A DNA stretch of 7,441 nucleotides from Sphingomonas sp. (GTDB lineage: Bacteria; Pseudomonadota; Alphaproteobacteria; Sphingomonadales; Sphingomonadaceae): contig JAICVC010000105.1 in NCBI GenBank assembly GCA_025935515.1, forward strand, positions 1-7,441. Direction: 5' to 3'. Shown one piece after another: positions 5,119 to 7,441 of this stretch (its first letter is position 1; each line of letters starts with the position of its first letter). The notes under the pieces were generated by a model. The model was not told the DNA's origin, did no database searches, and was given only the letters and a program-made list of their open reading frames with translations. The position numbers were made by a program, and so were the translations under genes.

Positions 5119-6876
5119 ATGAATTCGCCGCACGAGCTTCTCAAACGCGTCTTCGGCTTCGACCACTTCCGCGGGGTGCAGGAACAGGTGGTCGACCGGG
5201 TTCTTGCCGGCCGGCACACGCTCGCGGTGATGCCAACCGGGGCGGGCAAGTCGCTGTGCTACCAGCTTCCAGCGGTGGCGCGCCAAGGCACGGCGTTGGT
5301 CATCTCGCCCTTGATCGCACTGATGCACGACCAGATCCGAAGCGCGAGCGCGATCGGGCTCAAGGCCGCATCGCTGACTTCGGCGGATGCAGACCGCGAG
5401 CAAACCGTGCAGCGTTTCAGCGCCGGCGAGCTCGACCTGCTCTACGTCGCACCCGAGCGCGCGACCGGGGAAGCGTTCCGGCGCCTGGTTAGCCGCGCGG
5501 ACCTCGCGCTGATCGCCATCGACGAAGCGCATTGCGTCAGCGAATGGGGCCACGATTTCCGCCCCGACTACCGGCTGTTGAGGCCACTCCTCGACGAGCA
5601 TGCGGACGTTCCACGGCTGGCGCTGACCGCGACCGCCGACCGGCGCACGCGCGCCGACATCCTCGCGCAACTCGGCATTCCGGAGGACGGGCTGGTCATC
5701 GCCGGCTTCGACCGGCCCAACATCCGCTATCATGTTCGCCCGCGCGACGGCATTTCGGGGCAGCTGAAGATGCTTGCCTCGCAACAGCCGGGTCCGGGCA
5801 TCGTTTACGCACCGAGCCGCGACAAGGCGGAAAGGATCGCCGAGCAGCTGGCCGCCGGCGGACGCCCCGCGCTCCCCTACCACGCCGGCCTCGAACCGCG
5901 GGTCCGGGCGCGCAACCAGGCCGCGTTCGTCGAATCCGAAGAGCTGGTGATCGCGGCAACGGTCGCGTTCGGCATGGGGATCGACAAGCCCGACGTGCGC
6001 TTCGTCGCCCATGCCGGGATCCCGAAGTCGATTGAGGCTTATTACCAGGAGACCGGGCGCGCCGGCCGCGACGGCGACCCGGCGGAGGCGTGGCTGTTCT
6101 GGGCCGCCGAGGACTTTGCGCGGGCCCGCCAGCGCATCGAAACCGAGGTCGAGCCGGAGCGCCGAGCAGGCGAGCGAGAGCGGCTGAACGCGCTCGCCGC
6201 ACTGGTGGAGGCGTCGACCTGCCGCCGCGCGATCCTGCTCAAGCACTTCGGCGAGGACCCGCCCGAGCATTGCGGCAATTGCGACAATTGCCTCGACCCG
6301 CCGGCGACGATCGACGCGACGGAGATCGCGCGCAAATTGTTGTCCGCGGCCTTCCGCACCGAGATGCGGTTCGGTGTTGGGCACCTTATCGACGTGCTCG
6401 CCGGCAACGACAATGAAAAGGTCCGCAACTTCGGGCACCAGCGTCTGTCGGTGTTCGGCATTGCTTCAGCCGATGAGCTTGCGCTGGTCCGGCCGGTCGC
6501 CCGGGCGCTGATTGCGGGTGATGCGCTTCGTGCTGATGCCTACGGCGGGCTGAGCTTCGGGCCAGGCGCAAGGCCGATCCTGAAAGGCGAGGAAACGCTG
6601 ACGATCGCGGTGCCGCCGCCGCGCAAGCGCGCGACCCGCAAGCGCTTCGACGGTCCCGCCGACCCGCTATTCGATGCGCTGCGCGAGGCTCGCCGTAAGC
6701 TCGCTGCCGATGCGGGCCTTCCGCCTTACGTCATTTTCCACGATTCGACCCTGCGCGAGATTGCCGCGAGGAAACCGCGCGATCTCAATGAATTGAGCAG
6801 CGTGCAGGGAGTCGGTGCGGTCAAGCTCGAGCGCTACGGAGCGGCGATGCTCGAAGCGCTGGCAGCCAGCGAGTGA
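5119..6876 (+). CDS. recQ: ATP-dependent DNA helicase RecQ
   Basis: A 585-residue 3'-5' DNA helicase with the full RecQ layout. The helicase core carries Walker A TGAGKS (40-45), DEAHC (135-139) leading into the aromatic-rich loop SEWGHDFRPDY (141-151), LTATAD (169-174) and motif VI QETGRAGRDG (310-319). The RecQ C-terminal region holds the zinc-binding cysteines Cys368, Cys385, Cys388 and Cys391, followed by a winged-helix part. An HRDC domain spans about 514-583, ending with the helix-hairpin-like VQGVGAVKLERYG. It acts in recombinational repair and replication-fork processing. Length is close to E. coli RecQ (about 609). The ATG at 5119 fits the usual RecQ start (SPHELLKRVFGFDHFRGVQ), yet no ribosome binding site is visible because an interspersed repeat ends 4 bases upstream. 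It may be translated from the upstream transporter transcript or from its own leader. Confidence 0.96.
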   Translation: MNSPHELLKRVFGFDHFRGVQEQVVDRVLAGRHTLAVMPTGAGKSLCYQLPAVARQGTALVISPLIALMHDQIRSASAIGLKAASLTSADADREQTVQRFSAGELDLLYVAPERATGEAFRRLVSRADLALIAIDEAHCVSEWGHDFRPDYRLLRPLLDEHADVPRLALTATADRRTRADILAQLGIPEDGLVIAGFDRPNIRYHVRPRDGISGQLKMLASQQPGPGIVYAPSRDKAERIAEQLAAGGRPALPYHAGLEPRVRARNQAAFVESEELVIAATVAFGMGIDKPDVRFVAHAGIPKSIEAYYQETGRAGRDGDPAEAWLFWAAEDFARARQRIETEVEPERRAGERERLNALAALVEASTCRRAILLKHFGEDPPEHCGNCDNCLDPPATIDATEIARKLLSAAFRTEMRFGVGHLIDVLAGNDNEKVRNFGHQRLSVFGIASADELALVRPVARALIAGDALRADAYGGLSFGPGARPILKGEETLTIAVPPPRKRATRKRFDGPADPLFDALREARRKLAADAGLPPYVIFHDSTLREIAARKPRDLNELSSVQGVGAVKLERYGAAMLEALAASE

Positions 6877-6883
6877 CGTTCAG

Positions 6884-6938
6884 GCTTGCGTAATTCGCGA
6901 GTCAGTTGGAGAGGCGCTTCCGCAGATTTTACGCAAGC
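6884..6938. repeat. Perfect 10-bp inverted repeat in the recQ-dcp gap
   Basis: gcttgcgtaa (6884-6893) and ttacgcaagc (6929-6938) are exact reverse complements separated by 35 bases. The left arm starts 7 bases after the recQ stop; the right arm ends 2 bases before the ggggag ribosome binding site of the next gene. As RNA it would form a 10-bp stem with a large loop; as DNA it could be two half-sites for a regulator. There is no T-run after the right arm, so it is not an ordinary terminator. Confidence 0.5.
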
Positions 6939-6950
6939 TCGGGGAGAGAC

Positions 6951-7441
6951 ATGATCCGCAATTTTCTTCTGGCGACCGCGGCGCTGGCCATCGTATCCAC
7001 TGGTCCCGCGGCGGCAGCGACCCGGAAGGCGTCGGCGACGGCAACCGCGACGCTGCCCGCGTCGAATCCCTTTGCAACCCCAAGCAGCCTGCCGTTTGGG
7101 ACGCCCGACTTTTCCAGGATCAAGGACAGCGATTACCTGCCCGCGCTGCTCGCGGGCATGGCCGAGCAAAAGCGCGAGGTGGCCGCGATCGCGAACCAGA
7201 CAGCGCCAGCGACCTTCGACAACACGGTCGTCGCTATGGAAAAATCGGGCCTGCTGCTCGAGCGCGCGAACCTCGCGTTCAGCGCGGTCAACGGGGCCAA
7301 CACCAACGATACGCTGCAGGCGACCGACACCAAGACCGCGCCACTGTTCGCCGCCCATTACGACTCGATCAACCTCAACCCGAAGCTCTTCCAGCGCTTC
7401 AAGACGCTGCACGACAACCAGGCCGGGCTTGGCCTCAACCC
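6951..7441 (+). CDS. dcp: Secreted M3-family peptidyl-dipeptidase (Dcp-like), N-terminal part
   Basis: The first 163 codons of a longer gene that runs off the right edge. The product begins with a clear signal peptide: MIRN, a hydrophobic core to about residue 17, then an alanine run with likely cleavage after residue 22-23 (PAAAA-TRK). There is no lipobox cysteine, so it is probably soluble in the periplasm. After a low-complexity Ala/Thr linker comes NPFATPSSLPFGTPDFSRIK (39-58) and then ATFDNTVVAMEKSGLLLERA (about 86-105), both typical of the N-terminal helical part of Dcp/oligopeptidase A zinc peptidases. These remove C-terminal dipeptides from peptides. The HExxH zinc motif would lie several hundred residues further on and is not visible. 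The start is supported by GGGGAG (6941-6946) shortly upstream. It follows recQ by 74 bases with an inverted repeat between. Confidence 0.85.
   Translation, partial: MIRNFLLATAALAIVSTGPAAAATRKASATATATLPASNPFATPSSLPFGTPDFSRIKDSDYLPALLAGMAEQKREVAAIANQTAPATFDNTVVAMEKSGLLLERANLAFSAVNGANTNDTLQATDTKTAPLFAAHYDSINLNPKLFQRFKTLHDNQAGLGLN

Noticed and set aside
4894..6438. Long minus-strand open frame (514 codons) opposite recQ
   Set aside because: It lies across recQ, the intergenic repeat and the end of the transporter, shows no domain, and is explained by GC-rich third positions of the real genes.
1..7441. Mobile element, CRISPR array, prophage or defence system
   Set aside because: No transposase, integrase, direct-repeat array, toxin-antitoxin pair or nuclease gene is visible; recQ here is a standard full-length housekeeping form with no defence partners beside it.

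Overview
The window reads as chromosomal DNA of a sphingomonad-type alphaproteobacterium (Sphingomonas or a close relative). This rests on high GC (clearly above 60 percent in genes, lower in one intergenic stretch), tightly packed genes, and protein types: an Atm1-type ABC exporter, a TPR-sulfotransferase fusion, a stress-type SDR preceded by a tiny basic protein, and a secreted Dcp-like M3 peptidase. There is no integrase, transposase, CRISPR array, tRNA or rRNA. The taxonomic guess comes from memory of protein families, not from a search.

Left part, minus strand (1-3154). Reading in the direction of transcription: a 44-residue basic protein (3154-3020), then an SDR oxidoreductase (3015-2161) whose ribosome binding site is formed by the last codons of the small gene, then a candidate small terminator (about 2134-2111), then a TPR-sulfotransferase of 511 residues (2099-564). 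After a 235-base gap comes a two-gene unit: an unannotated 34-residue hydrophobic microprotein (328-224) and a 61-residue PspC-domain membrane protein (197-12). The 235-base gap (329-563) is AT-richer than its surroundings. It holds several inverted repeats and a near-consensus sigma-54 (-24/-12) promoter pointing at the microprotein-PspC pair. Upstream of the 44-residue gene is a GGAAC-N17-GGTT element that resembles a general-stress (EcfG-type) promoter.

Right part, plus strand (3237-7441). An Atm1-type ABC half-transporter (3237-5048) diverges from the stress pair across 82 bases. It is followed by recQ (5119-6876) and by the start of a secreted Dcp-type peptidyl-dipeptidase (6951 onward, cut by the window edge). 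The 70-base gap before recQ contains a copy of what looks like a common alphaproteobacterial interspersed palindromic repeat, which replaces any visible recQ ribosome binding site. The 74-base gap before dcp holds a perfect 10-base inverted repeat ending just upstream of the dcp ribosome binding site.

Functionally this is mostly housekeeping and stress biology (envelope stress, general stress, thiol or metal export, DNA repair, periplasmic peptide turnover). I see no obvious new multi-gene defence or mobile system. The most interesting items are the 34-residue microprotein under a candidate sigma-54 promoter in a Psp-like context, the possible near-leaderless EcfG-type promoter, and the repeat that abuts the recQ start.
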